A stretch of DNA of 12,185 bases from NCBI GenBank assembly GCA_016550485.1, contig JABXGV010000324.1, positions 1 to 12,185 on the forward strand. Reading direction: 5' to 3'. Below are positions 1 to 6,009 of the stretch, piece after piece. The position numbers and the translations under genes are program-made. The notes beneath the pieces are model-generated. The model worked only from the letters and a program-made list of their open reading frames with translations. It had not been told where the DNA came from and ran no database searches. The stretch's first letter is position 1, and the number at the start of each line of letters is the position of its first letter. This stretch comes from an archaeon. GTDB taxonomy: Archaea; Asgardarchaeota; Hermodarchaeia; Hermodarchaeales; Hermodarchaeaceae.

Positions 1-321
1 AGCTTTTAGGAGGTCATCCAGTAGTGTGCCTTCCTTTCGCGCTTCCCGTGTCCACCCCCGGAGCTTGGCTGCTTGCTCGATTTCATTTGTGAATGTTCCC
101 TCTGTCAGATCTGGAGGACTTCTTGTTGACTTGCTAGGGAGATCTTTTGAGAAACTAGTTGGTGCAACAGGAAACTCCCCTTCCTTAAGGATGACCACAT
201 CTTTGCGGGGGGTTGCTGGTTTTGATGATTGTTCTCCTTCTCGCCTCTTGGCTATGAGCCTTTTGAGTTCACGCTGCATTTCCGAGCGCAGATTGTTCAA
301 TCTCCCACCTCGCCATGTCAC
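1..321 (-). CDS. Charged hypothetical protein, N-terminal part only
   Basis: The minus strand is open from the GTG at 321-319 to the window edge, 107 codons, so the C-terminal part is missing. The GTG overlaps the TGA stop of the upstream AAA+ ATPase gene (GTGA), and a GGTGG lies 7 bases before it, which supports translational coupling. A TTG at 300-298, preceded by GGTGGG at 304-309, and an ATG at 279-277 are alternative starts. The visible part is hydrophilic: a basic stretch (MQRELKRLIAKRR), a Pro/Ser/Thr-rich, probably disordered stretch, then a charged segment (EIEQAAKLRGWTREARKEG) that may begin a folded domain. No domain can be recognised. MoxR/CbbQ ATPases are commonly followed by a von Willebrand factor A protein, so the missing part might be one; that is context inference only. 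Confidence 0.62.
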   Translation of the reverse strand, partial: MTWRGGRLNNLRSEMQRELKRLIAKRREGEQSSKPATPRKDVVILKEGEFPVAPTSFSKDLPSKSTRSPPDLTEGTFTNEIEQAAKLRGWTREARKEGTLLDDLLKA

Positions 322-1346
322 GTTGGAACCACCGACATAAAGGCTTCATAGAAGCTGGACCCCCGCACCCGCTGGATGATACCCAGTGCATCAATGGATT
401 TGCGGAAGATAGACCAGTCGATGCCACGGGCAGCCATGTACTTGACTAGGTTGTCTACTTCAACTGATTGGAGGCCTTCAGTCATCGAATTAGGAAGTTT
501 CCCACGTAATTTCTGGTAGACCCCTAGGGTTTCTACGGTTCCTTGAGGATTGGCGGTTCCTGTGCCCGGTGTAATTGAGGCTAGCCGAAGCGCGGTTGTA
601 GCTAACATGGAGATGCTGCGGACACTAAGTGGGATTTCCTGTTCACCGGAAATGCTGCGCCGCATGCGCCGGACCAGCCCAGTGGTGAAGCGAACAAAGG
701 CATCAAATCCCTCTGGTGGATTGAAGATCTCAGAGGAGGCCGGGAAGCTCCGTTGGAGCATATGCTTTACGATTCGCACTTCATCGTCAAATTGATAGTA
801 ATCAAACCAAAGTGTAACAAGGCGTTCAGCAGTAGAATCAGGAAGCTCGTTTGCACCCAAGTAGGTTCCCGGATTTGCGGCGAAGAACATGTAAAAGTTC
901 GCGTGGCAATCCCGATTAATGATTCTGTCCACTATTTCGTTAAGGAGAACGTTAAACTGAGGCGGAAGGCTTGACACTTCGTCGAGGAAGACGATGCCGC
1001 CTTGTTCCATCATTTGTTGGAGAACGCCTGGGCGTCGTGTGTAGCTTCCCCTTTCGAGGGTACGACCACCCAAGACATCTAACCGCGTTACGTTTGATGA
1101 CCCTGCGATGTAGAGTACACGGATATTACCTGATTGCATTGCTTGATCGTCTAGTTCGCCTAGTCGGCGGATTGGTGCACCGCCGAGGTATTTGTGGCTG
1201 AACCCTTGCATGACCATCATGCCTAGATAGCTCTTCCCACTGCCTGCAGGTCCGAGGAGGAGGAGTGGGACCCGGGCATCAACAAGGGAGGTGATCATTC
1301 GAAGCCGTTCTTGAACCCCGAGTTGTTCGAGTATGGTTTCACTCAT
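318..1346 (-). CDS. MoxR/CbbQ-type AAA+ ATPase
   Basis: A 342-residue AAA+ ATPase of the MoxR/CbbQ/NorQ group, which act as ATP-driven chaperones that remodel or activate partner proteins, often with a VWA-domain partner. Visible motifs are Walker A GPAGSGKS (residues 32-39), Walker B IVFLDEV (118-124, with D122 and E123), sensor-1 Asn158 in FFAANPG, a likely arginine finger Arg175 in STAERL, and a likely sensor-2 Arg243 in PLSVRS. The segment between Walker A and B contains LGGRTLERGSYTRRPG, as expected for this group. Residues from about 240 to the end are helical and less typical. The ATG at 1346 is preferred over an in-frame ATG at 1406 because GGTGGG at 1350-1355 lies just before it and the TATA-like box at 1381-1389 would fall inside the longer version. 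The next gene overlaps its stop by 4 bases. The target is unknown. Confidence 0.93.
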   Translation of the reverse strand: MSETILEQLGVQERLRMITSLVDARVPLLLLGPAGSGKSYLGMMVMQGFSHKYLGGAPIRRLGELDDQAMQSGNIRVLYIAGSSNVTRLDVLGGRTLERGSYTRRPGVLQQMMEQGGIVFLDEVSSLPPQFNVLLNEIVDRIINRDCHANFYMFFAANPGTYLGANELPDSTAERLVTLWFDYYQFDDEVRIVKHMLQRSFPASSEIFNPPEGFDAFVRFTTGLVRRMRRSISGEQEIPLSVRSISMLATTALRLASITPGTGTANPQGTVETLGVYQKLRGKLPNSMTEGLQSVEVDNLVKYMAARGIDWSIFRKSIDALGIIQRVRGSSFYEAFMSVVPT

Positions 1347-1380
1347 AATCCCACCATGTGTAATGTTATTACGAATTACG

Positions 1381-1389
1381 TATTTAAAG
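1381..1389 (-). promoter_or_regulatory. TATA-like box for the AAA+ ATPase gene
   Basis: Read on the minus strand this is CTTTAAATA, preceded by the purine-rich GCGAAA that fits a BRE. Its centre is about 39 bases before the ATG at 1346. Transcription would begin near 1359, leaving a short leader just long enough to hold the GGTGGG site at 1350-1355. Confidence 0.6.
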
Positions 1390-1435
1390 TTTCGCAAATA
1401 GCTCAAAAGCAGGCTACGAAAAGTTCAGCAAGCCT

Positions 1436-1448
1436 AAAACCTAAAAGC
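1436..1448 (+). promoter_or_regulatory. TATA-like box for seven-span paralog 1
   Basis: The 13 bases AAAACCTAAAAGC occur here and again, identically, before paralog 2. The CTAAAAG core is centred about 26 bases before the ATG at 1470, the normal distance from an archaeal TATA box to the transcription start. No ribosome-binding site lies between them, so the mRNA is probably leaderless. The half-motif CCTAAAA is repeated directly at 1433-1439 and 1440-1446. Confidence 0.55.
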
Positions 1449-1469
1449 CCTTCAAGAGAAGTACAAACC

Positions 1470-2162
1470 ATGACAACTCCTGGACCAGTTGTTGGGGCCA
1501 TTTTCCTATTCGACGCGATACTCATAGCCGCCATCGCTATCTTGGTGCTAAGAAAAGATACTGGGAACCTGCTAAACCAGATCGTAGCATTCGCGATGTT
1601 CTCTTTCGGAGACTACCTGCTCTTAACCGGCTTCATTTACATCCTGCCACCAGTTGGTATCTACTTGGATTGGTGCCAACTCCTTCGCGATGCGGCAATG
1701 TTGGGAGCCATTATAGCCGCGGTGCTAGCGAGCCTATCAGGCATCATCATCTTGAGAGGCGAACACTACGCAATCCAGAAACGGGTAACTATCCCATTAC
1801 TGGTTATTGCACTAATTGCACTTATACTTGCTATTCCCAATGACAGCGTAGTCTACTACGACTCAACCGATACTATCGCCTTCACTTCCGGTATATTGGG
1901 AGTAATTGGTGTACTGTTCATCCCCGCAGCATTGATGGCATTCGCCACACTTTGCTACATCCAAACCCTCAGAGGGCTTGATCGCAAAAATCCCAAGTTC
2001 AAGAAGGCAGTAGCACTCCCCATCGCGCTACTCCTTGTTACCTTCGGAATCGCTTACTATAGCGTTCTCGCCTTGATGGGGTATCCCTCACCAAGCCTCA
2101 GCATCATCGGACACGCCCTCTACATTACCTCCAGTTTCTTCTTCTTCTACGCCTTCAGATGA
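1470..2162 (+). CDS. Seven-span membrane protein, paralog 1
   Basis: A 230-residue integral membrane protein; I do not recognise the family. Predicted spans are about 8-27, 37-58, 76-95, 105-122, 139-163, 180-203 and 207-228. The positive loops (RKD at 28-30, RGEHYAIQKR at 96-105, and a basic stretch around 168-179) all fall on one side, giving N-out/C-in topology. Features shared with the two paralogs are Asp15 inside span 1, Arg-Asp at 73-74, the Gly-Glu-His-Tyr motif at 97-100, Pro-Asn at 123-124, Tyr-Tyr in span 6, Gly-His at 214-215 in span 7, and the C-terminus FFFYAFR. The last span lacks a lysine, so it is not a microbial rhodopsin. The ATG at 1470 is chosen over upstream in-frame ATGs because all three paralogs align from MT/MI-x-PGP and a TATA-like box sits 26 bases before it. 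No soluble domain is attached. A sensor-like or small-molecule-binding role is possible but unproven. Confidence 0.85.
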   Translation: MTTPGPVVGAIFLFDAILIAAIAILVLRKDTGNLLNQIVAFAMFSFGDYLLLTGFIYILPPVGIYLDWCQLLRDAAMLGAIIAAVLASLSGIIILRGEHYAIQKRVTIPLLVIALIALILAIPNDSVVYYDSTDTIAFTSGILGVIGVLFIPAALMAFATLCYIQTLRGLDRKNPKFKKAVALPIALLLVTFGIAYYSVLALMGYPSPSLSIIGHALYITSSFFFFYAFR

Positions 2163-2256
2163 TTCGCTAGATTCAAACCACTACATTATTCCTCAGGAAA
2201 GACTTGAGTTTCACATACCCACAACAAGGAAAAGAACCCTAGAAACACAATAGCCC

Positions 2257-2269
2257 AAAACCTAAAAGC
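2257..2269 (+). promoter_or_regulatory. TATA-like box for seven-span paralog 2
   Basis: The same 13 bases as before paralog 1 (AAAACCTAAAAGC), with the core centred about 27 bases before the ATG at 2292. There is no ribosome-binding site, so leaderless translation is likely. The equal spacing suggests that the promoter was duplicated with the gene. The rest of the 129-base spacer from 2163 holds nothing else I can identify. Confidence 0.55.
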
Positions 2270-2291
2270 GCCCCAGTGGCAGTATCATACG

Positions 2292-2978
2292 ATGACTGTA
2301 CCTGGCCCCATCGTTGGACTAATCTTCCTGTTCGACGCAATGCTCATCATTGTCGTCGCCATTTTGGTCCTAAGAAAAGATTCAGAAAACTTACTCAACC
2401 AAGTAGTAGCCGTTGCCATGGTCGCTTTCGGGATGTATCTCCTCTTCGTTGGTTTGATTTTCACCCTCCCCCCTTCCGATCTTCTCCTATTCAATTTCTT
2501 CCGAGACCTAGCTGTGAGCGGAGCCATTACCGCGTCAATACTCGGGGCATTATCAGGCATCATCTTATTGAGAGGCGAACACTACGCAGCCCGAATACGC
2601 GTAATTGTCCCGTTCATCGCCCTTGAAATAATTGCGCTAGCTCTCACCATCCCCAATGAGTACGTTATCTACAATGAGGTAACAGATACTATTGGTTTTG
2701 CGGGGGCTATCTGGGCTGGAATAGGGTTGTTCCTCATCCCCGCCTCGATGATGGCGCTGGCTACCTTCTGTTATCTACAAACGCTCCGTGGGATTGAGCG
2801 TTCTCATCCCAAGTTCAAGAAGGCGCTGGCCCTACCCATTGCGCTAATCCTGGTAACCCTCGGGATCACCTACTATAGTATCATCGCAGTGATGGGCTTT
2901 CCCGTACCAATTCTAAGCTATCTAGGACACGCCTTCTATATTACCTCAAGTGGCTTCTTTTTCTACGCCTTCAGATAA
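2292..2978 (+). CDS. Seven-span membrane protein, paralog 2
   Basis: A 228-residue membrane protein that aligns with paralog 1 over its whole length with almost no gaps and is clearly its closest relative in the window. It keeps Asp15 in span 1, the RKDS/NLLNQ loop after span 1, Arg-Asp at 71-72, Gly-Glu-His-Tyr at 95-98, Pro-Asn at 121-122, the basic loop LRGIERSHPKFKK before span 6, His213 in span 7 and the end FFFYAFR. Glu112 lies inside span 4, where the other copies have no acidic residue. Charges again give N-out/C-in. The gene has its own TATA-like box and probably a leaderless mRNA, so it is not simply the second gene of an operon with paralog 1. Function is unknown; no catalytic or signalling domain is attached. 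Confidence 0.86.
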   Translation: MTVPGPIVGLIFLFDAMLIIVVAILVLRKDSENLLNQVVAVAMVAFGMYLLFVGLIFTLPPSDLLLFNFFRDLAVSGAITASILGALSGIILLRGEHYAARIRVIVPFIALEIIALALTIPNEYVIYNEVTDTIGFAGAIWAGIGLFLIPASMMALATFCYLQTLRGIERSHPKFKKALALPIALILVTLGITYYSIIAVMGFPVPILSYLGHAFYITSSGFFFYAFR

Positions 2979-3008
2979 CCCAGCGACCAGATTCGATTCA
3001 GCAATCTA

Positions 3009-3506
3009 CTATTGGCCTGGAACTACGCCGTAATAGGTCATCATGTCGACGTTAACGCCGGCTAGCTTGAGGTACATCCAGAGTTGCATTTTGTGCATAG
3101 CGATGTGGCTGATGAATTCGGGCATGTAGTAGGCCCAGTTTTTCTCAGTTTTTTCGTAGAAGGGCTTGAGGGTTTTAGCAAAGAACTGCTTGTTGGTCAT
3201 TCCGGTGAAGCGCTGTTTTACGGCTTGGATGCCCTCGTCAAGAACGGCCAAGATACCGTCAAGGTCTTCCCTGAACAATTCCTTTTCGCGGGCTCTGGCT
3301 TGTTCTACATCTGCGATTTCCTTTGCGTACATAGCAGGATCAAGGAGTGGAATCTGTGCTAGATGATTAGCTAGCTCTCGTAGAGTCCGCATACCCTCCT
3401 TTGGCGCGTACTCCATATCAGTGTCCTTTATGGCAGCGATGACTACGCGGGCTTGTTTGGCCTCGTGTTCGAAAGCCTCTAGAAGCACATCAACAGTTGT
3501 AGGCAT
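3009..3506 (-). CDS. DinB/YfiT-like metal-binding four-helix protein
   Basis: A 165-residue protein of the DinB-like four-helix-bundle superfamily (DinB, YfiT, mycothiol- or bacillithiol-dependent transferases). These usually bind one divalent metal through three histidines and carry out thiol transfer or hydrolase reactions; many members are uncharacterised. The expected triad is visible: His48 in LANHLAQIP, then His134 and His138 in HIAMHKMQLWMYLKLAG. It is soluble, without a signal peptide. The ATG at 3506 is supported by GAGG 8 bases upstream and by a TATA-like box at 3541-3550. It lies between seven-span paralogs 2 and 3 on the opposite strand and is divergent from paralog 3. The thiol cofactor and substrate cannot be told from the sequence. 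Confidence 0.85.
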   Translation of the reverse strand: MPTTVDVLLEAFEHEAKQARVVIAAIKDTDMEYAPKEGMRTLRELANHLAQIPLLDPAMYAKEIADVEQARAREKELFREDLDGILAVLDEGIQAVKQRFTGMTNKQFFAKTLKPFYEKTEKNWAYYMPEFISHIAMHKMQLWMYLKLAGVNVDMMTYYGVVPGQ

Positions 3507-3540
3507 AATAGAATCCTCAACTCGAATCTACAGGACCCCG

Positions 3541-3550
3541 ATAAAAAGAT
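3541..3550 (-). promoter_or_regulatory. TATA-like box for the DinB-like gene
   Basis: On the minus strand this reads ATCTTTTTAT, centred about 39 bases before the ATG at 3506, the same distance as for the AAA+ ATPase gene. It predicts a short leader that includes the GAGG ribosome-binding site. Confidence 0.5.
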
Positions 3551-3570
3551 TAGTGAAGCGGACCTAGAAA

Positions 3571-3579
3571 CTTTAAAAC
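3571..3579 (+). promoter_or_regulatory. TATA-like box for seven-span paralog 3
   Basis: CTTTAAAAC, preceded by the purine-rich TAGAAA that fits a BRE, is centred about 29 bases before the ATG at 3605. There is no ribosome-binding site, so the mRNA is probably leaderless. It lies about 30 bases from the opposing box of the DinB-like gene, so the 98-base spacer 3507-3604 is a compact divergent promoter. Confidence 0.58.
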
Positions 3580-3604
3580 ACACTTCTGCACAATAAGAGA
3601 TTCA

Positions 3605-4309
3605 ATGATTGCCCCTGCCTCCTCTCCCGGACCCCTAATAGGAATGATATTCCTCATAGATGCGATAATTCTTGATTTTGTTGCCGTTTTGGTGTTCCGA
3701 AAGGATTCGAAGAACCTTCTAAATCGGCTCACGGCTTTAGCGATGATTACCTTTGGGGCCTACCTATTCTTTGAGGGGGTAATCTACATCTTGCCTCTCG
3801 ATTTCTACTACCTCGGTGTGTTCAATATCTTCCGTGATATTTCCGCATCCTGTGCTATAATAGCCGCCGTAATCGGAGCACTGACGGGTGTCCTTATCTT
3901 CAAGGGGGAACATTATGTGTCACGGGTGCGGGTTGCAGGTCCAATTCTGGCTGCTGGAGTGATTGGAATCATCCTCACTCTTCCCAACGACTCGGTGAGT
4001 TATATTGAGACCCAAGATTCTCTTGGGTTCGCTATGTCAATTTGGGCTATAATTGGCCTGTTGCTAATCCCTGTCTCCTTGATGGCGGTTGCCACATATT
4101 ACTTCGTTCGCACCTTGAGATCCGTTGACCGCACGCACGCGAAATATCAAAAGGCGCTAGCCCTGTCCAGTGCCTTGCTGCTAATAACTGTGGGCATTGC
4201 ATACTACAGTGCATTCAATTTACTCGGCATCACATTACCCTTCCTTGGGCTCCTTGGACACCTTTTCTTCCTCCTGGCAAGCTTTTGCTTCTTCTACGCG
4301 TTCAGATAA
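3605..4309 (+). CDS. Seven-span membrane protein, paralog 3
   Basis: A 234-residue membrane protein of the same unrecognised family as the two genes at 1470-2978, and the most diverged copy. The extra length is mostly in the N-terminus (MIAPASSPGP before span 1). It keeps Asp19 in span 1, the FRKDSKNLLN loop, Arg-Asp at 77-78, Gly-Glu-His-Tyr at 101-104, Pro-Asn-Asp at 127-129, Tyr-Tyr in span 6, His219 in span 7 and the C-terminus FCFFYAFR. It has further acidic residues in the membrane, Asp24 in span 1 and Glu57 in span 2, not found in the other copies. The positive loops give N-out/C-in topology. The ATG follows a TATA-like box by about 29 bases with no ribosome-binding site. Function is unknown. 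Confidence 0.86.
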   Translation: MIAPASSPGPLIGMIFLIDAIILDFVAVLVFRKDSKNLLNRLTALAMITFGAYLFFEGVIYILPLDFYYLGVFNIFRDISASCAIIAAVIGALTGVLIFKGEHYVSRVRVAGPILAAGVIGIILTLPNDSVSYIETQDSLGFAMSIWAIIGLLLIPVSLMAVATYYFVRTLRSVDRTHAKYQKALALSSALLLITVGIAYYSAFNLLGITLPFLGLLGHLFFLLASFCFFYAFR

Positions 4310-4347
4310 CCTGAGCCCAGGCCTGTAGGAGCCCCTTGTCAATTATA

Positions 4348-5088
4348 CTAGGAGATGCGATATTGTAGTATGTCAAGGATGTCTGGCATTTTCCTGATGG
4401 TAATAACATCTTCGACCGAGTGCAAGCCTTGGGGGTCGAAAAGGACAGGTATTAATCCAGTATTTTTTGCTCCCTGAACATCCGCAGTCAAATCATCACC
4501 TACATGTATCACTCGCCGAGCCTCTTTGATGCCGAGCTTTGTGAGGGTAATTTCGAAAATCTCCCTTTCAGGTTTGCGGGAGCCTACTTCTCCTGAGAGT
4601 ATGATGGCATCGAAGAACTCTAGGATTCCAAGTGTTTTCATCAGCTTCCTCCTAGCTGTACCAAGAGATGCCGGACAATTAGAAAGCAACCCAATCTTTA
4701 GCCCCATTGAGTGTAGTCTTTCAAGAGTGTCTCGCGTACTAGGAAATAGCTCGAACCCTTCTCCGGTTTGAAAGGCTCTATCAAATCCTTCTTCGATAAT
4801 CTTTTGCAATCTCTCTTGATCGACGCCTTCCCAATCAATTTCTATGGCATCCAGGACATGGCGGTTTAGGTAGCTCCAATCGTCTCTCGTTAAGCGGTAT
4901 TCAGGAATCCCAAGCTCCAGATACGCTCTGTGTTGTCGTCGGATTCCCTCCTCAACGCGGGGGTCATCTGGTAATATCTCGACGCCGAGTTGTTTCGCTA
5001 TCTTTGACCAGACTATGGAGATGCAAGGAACATAATTGAGGAGGGTGCTTCCGAAATCGAACGATATCCCAAGTATTCTTTTTGGCAT
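4348..5088 (-). CDS. HAD-superfamily hydrolase, REG-2/HDHD3-like
   Basis: A 246-residue haloacid-dehalogenase-fold protein with an alpha-helical cap between motifs I and II. Visible motifs are the nucleophile Asp11 in FDFGSTL, Ser136 in LLSNCP (motif II), Lys172 in SRKPE (motif III), and HVGDDLTADV with Asp198, Asp199 and Asp203 (motif IV). The residue two places after the nucleophile is Gly13, not the acid/base Asp found in most HAD phosphatases. The REG-2-like and haloacid dehalogenase subgroups also lack that Asp, which is why I place it there. It could be a phosphatase of unusual mechanism or another hydrolase; the substrate is unknown. The ATG at 5088 has no clear ribosome-binding site. 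It converges with paralog 3, 38 bases away, and diverges from the ABC cluster. Confidence 0.83.
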   Translation of the reverse strand: MPKRILGISFDFGSTLLNYVPCISIVWSKIAKQLGVEILPDDPRVEEGIRRQHRAYLELGIPEYRLTRDDWSYLNRHVLDAIEIDWEGVDQERLQKIIEEGFDRAFQTGEGFELFPSTRDTLERLHSMGLKIGLLSNCPASLGTARRKLMKTLGILEFFDAIILSGEVGSRKPEREIFEITLTKLGIKEARRVIHVGDDLTADVQGAKNTGLIPVLFDPQGLHSVEDVITIRKMPDILDILQYRIS

Positions 5089-5142
5089 GGTGAGTACACA
5101 AGTCCTAGCCTACAAATCTACAAATGACTCAAGGCACGTAGT

Positions 5143-5150
5143 GATAAAGA
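5143..5150 (-). promoter_or_regulatory. Possible TATA-like box for the HAD gene
   Basis: TCTTTATC on the minus strand, about 59 bases before the ATG at 5088, would give a leader of about 30 bases. The same spacer holds a direct repeat CTACAAAT at 5110-5117 and 5119-5126 and a 7-base inverted pair (CTAGCCT at 5105-5111, AGGCTAG at 5154-5160). These could be binding sites but are short enough to be chance. Confidence 0.28.
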
Positions 5151-5193
5151 TTGAGGCTAGTTAACCTGCCTATGGAGAACTAATCCACAGTTC

Positions 5194-5201
5194 CTTTTAT
5201 T
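5194..5201 (+). promoter_or_regulatory. TATA-like box for the ABC cluster
   Basis: CTTTTATT is centred about 35 bases before the ATG at 5232, predicting a leader of roughly 9 bases. GTGAT at 5225-5229, which can pair with the 3' end of archaeal 16S rRNA, is a weak ribosome-binding site within that leader. Confidence 0.45.
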
Positions 5202-5231
5202 CAACTGAGCCCGTCATTCCTGTAGTGATTG

Positions 5232-6008
5232 ATGATGAACAATAGTTTGTGCATCAAGACTGAAGGTTTAGAGAAAGCCTTTGGATCGGTTCAAGCCGTA
5301 CGAAAACTCGATCTAGAAGTAGAAGTAGGTAGTCGATTTGGTTTTCTAGGTCCTAATGGCGCCGGGAAAACCACGACGGTTCGTATTCTCTCAGGACTCT
5401 TAAAGCAGACTAACGGAACAGGCACTGTATGTGGCTACGATATTTCGACACAGCGGGATGAAATCAAGGCAGCCACGGGGTTGCTACCTGAAACGCCAGG
5501 TCTTTTCTCGAAGCTTTCGGCAGTGGAATTCCTAGAATTCATAGGAGCTCTGAATGGTCGAAATGGAGACAAACTTCACTTACGGATTGACAAACTCCTT
5601 GCAATTCTGGGTTTAGAAGGTCGACAAGATGATTTGCTTGAGTCATATTCGTCTGGGATGAAGCAGAAGGTTCTCATTGCTTCAACATTACTTCACGATC
5701 CGCAACTTGTGTTTCTAGATGAACCCACATCGCGTTTGGATCCAGCCGCTTCAGCCCTTGTTAAGGAATTAATCCTTATTCTTGCTGAAGAAACTGGTAC
5801 GAGCTTTTTCATCTGTTCACACATCACAAGTTTCGTTGAAGGGGTCTGTGACATTATCGGTATTATCAATGAAGGACAGCTAGTGATTCGTGGCTCACCC
5901 CAGCAAATCATTGAGGTAACAAAGACAAGAAATCTTGAGGAGGCCTACCTCGAAATTATCGGAGGTAAGGTCGATCGGCAAGCCCTACTTACGTGGAGGT
6001 CGGTTTGA
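5232..6008 (+). CDS. ABC transporter ATP-binding protein
   Basis: A 258-residue ABC ATPase of the ABC-2 exporter type, the nucleotide-binding partner of the permease encoded next. It carries Walker A GPNGAGKTT (residues 40-48), an ABC signature degenerated to YSSGMKQ (139-145), Walker B LVFLDEP (159-165), and the switch His197 in FFICSHIT. The Q-loop has Glu instead of Gln (LLPETPG), and the D-loop reads SRLDP where SGLDP is usual. The start is one of two adjacent ATG codons, 5232 or 5235, with a TTG in frame at 5229; GTGAT at 5225-5229 is slightly better placed for 5235. The permease ATG follows the stop after one base, and the ribosome-binding site for the permease is inside this gene, so the two are co-translated. 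The transported substrate cannot be deduced. Confidence 0.94.
   Translation: MMNNSLCIKTEGLEKAFGSVQAVRKLDLEVEVGSRFGFLGPNGAGKTTTVRILSGLLKQTNGTGTVCGYDISTQRDEIKAATGLLPETPGLFSKLSAVEFLEFIGALNGRNGDKLHLRIDKLLAILGLEGRQDDLLESYSSGMKQKVLIASTLLHDPQLVFLDEPTSRLDPAASALVKELILILAEETGTSFFICSHITSFVEGVCDIIGIINEGQLVIRGSPQQIIEVTKTRNLEEAYLEIIGGKVDRQALLTWRSV
5995..6000 (+). promoter_or_regulatory. Ribosome-binding site of the permease
   Basis: GGAGGT lies 9 bases before the ATG at 6010, within the last codons of the ABC ATPase gene. It fixes the permease start there rather than at the in-frame ATG at 5935 inside the ATPase gene. Confidence 0.75.
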
Positions 6009-6009
6009 G

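Larger units (their letters stand above)
1436..2978 (+). repeat. Tandem gene duplication including promoter
   Basis: Two head-to-tail units, 1436-2162 and 2257-2978, each consist of the same 13-base promoter box, a 21- or 22-base gap to the ATG and a seven-span gene. DNA similarity remains visible at the 3' ends, where both finish with TTCTACGCCTTCAGAT. A third, more diverged copy of the gene lies at 3605-4309 with a different promoter box. Confidence 0.7.

Noticed and set aside
26..340. Plus-strand open frame of 104 codons
   Set aside because: It lies opposite the continuing minus-strand frame after the AAA+ gene; the minus frame has a coupled start and continuous coding, and this product is low in structure and unlike any protein.
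1311..1469. N-terminal extension of seven-span paralog 1
   Set aside because: It would read through the divergent promoter and the start of the AAA+ gene, and neither paralog has such an extension.
1470..4309. Seven-span proteins as microbial rhodopsins
   Set aside because: The last span of every copy lacks the lysine that would bind retinal, and the span-3 and span-7 motifs do not match rhodopsins.
5105..5160. Inverted repeat CTAGCCT/AGGCTAG as an operator of the HAD and ABC genes
   Set aside because: Only 7 bases per arm and 42 bases apart, close to what chance would give; noted under the promoter entry only.
5935..6009. N-terminal extension of the permease into the ABC ATPase gene
   Set aside because: GGAGGT at 5995-6000 with proper spacing points to the ATG at 6010, and the extension is only the ATPase gene read in another frame.
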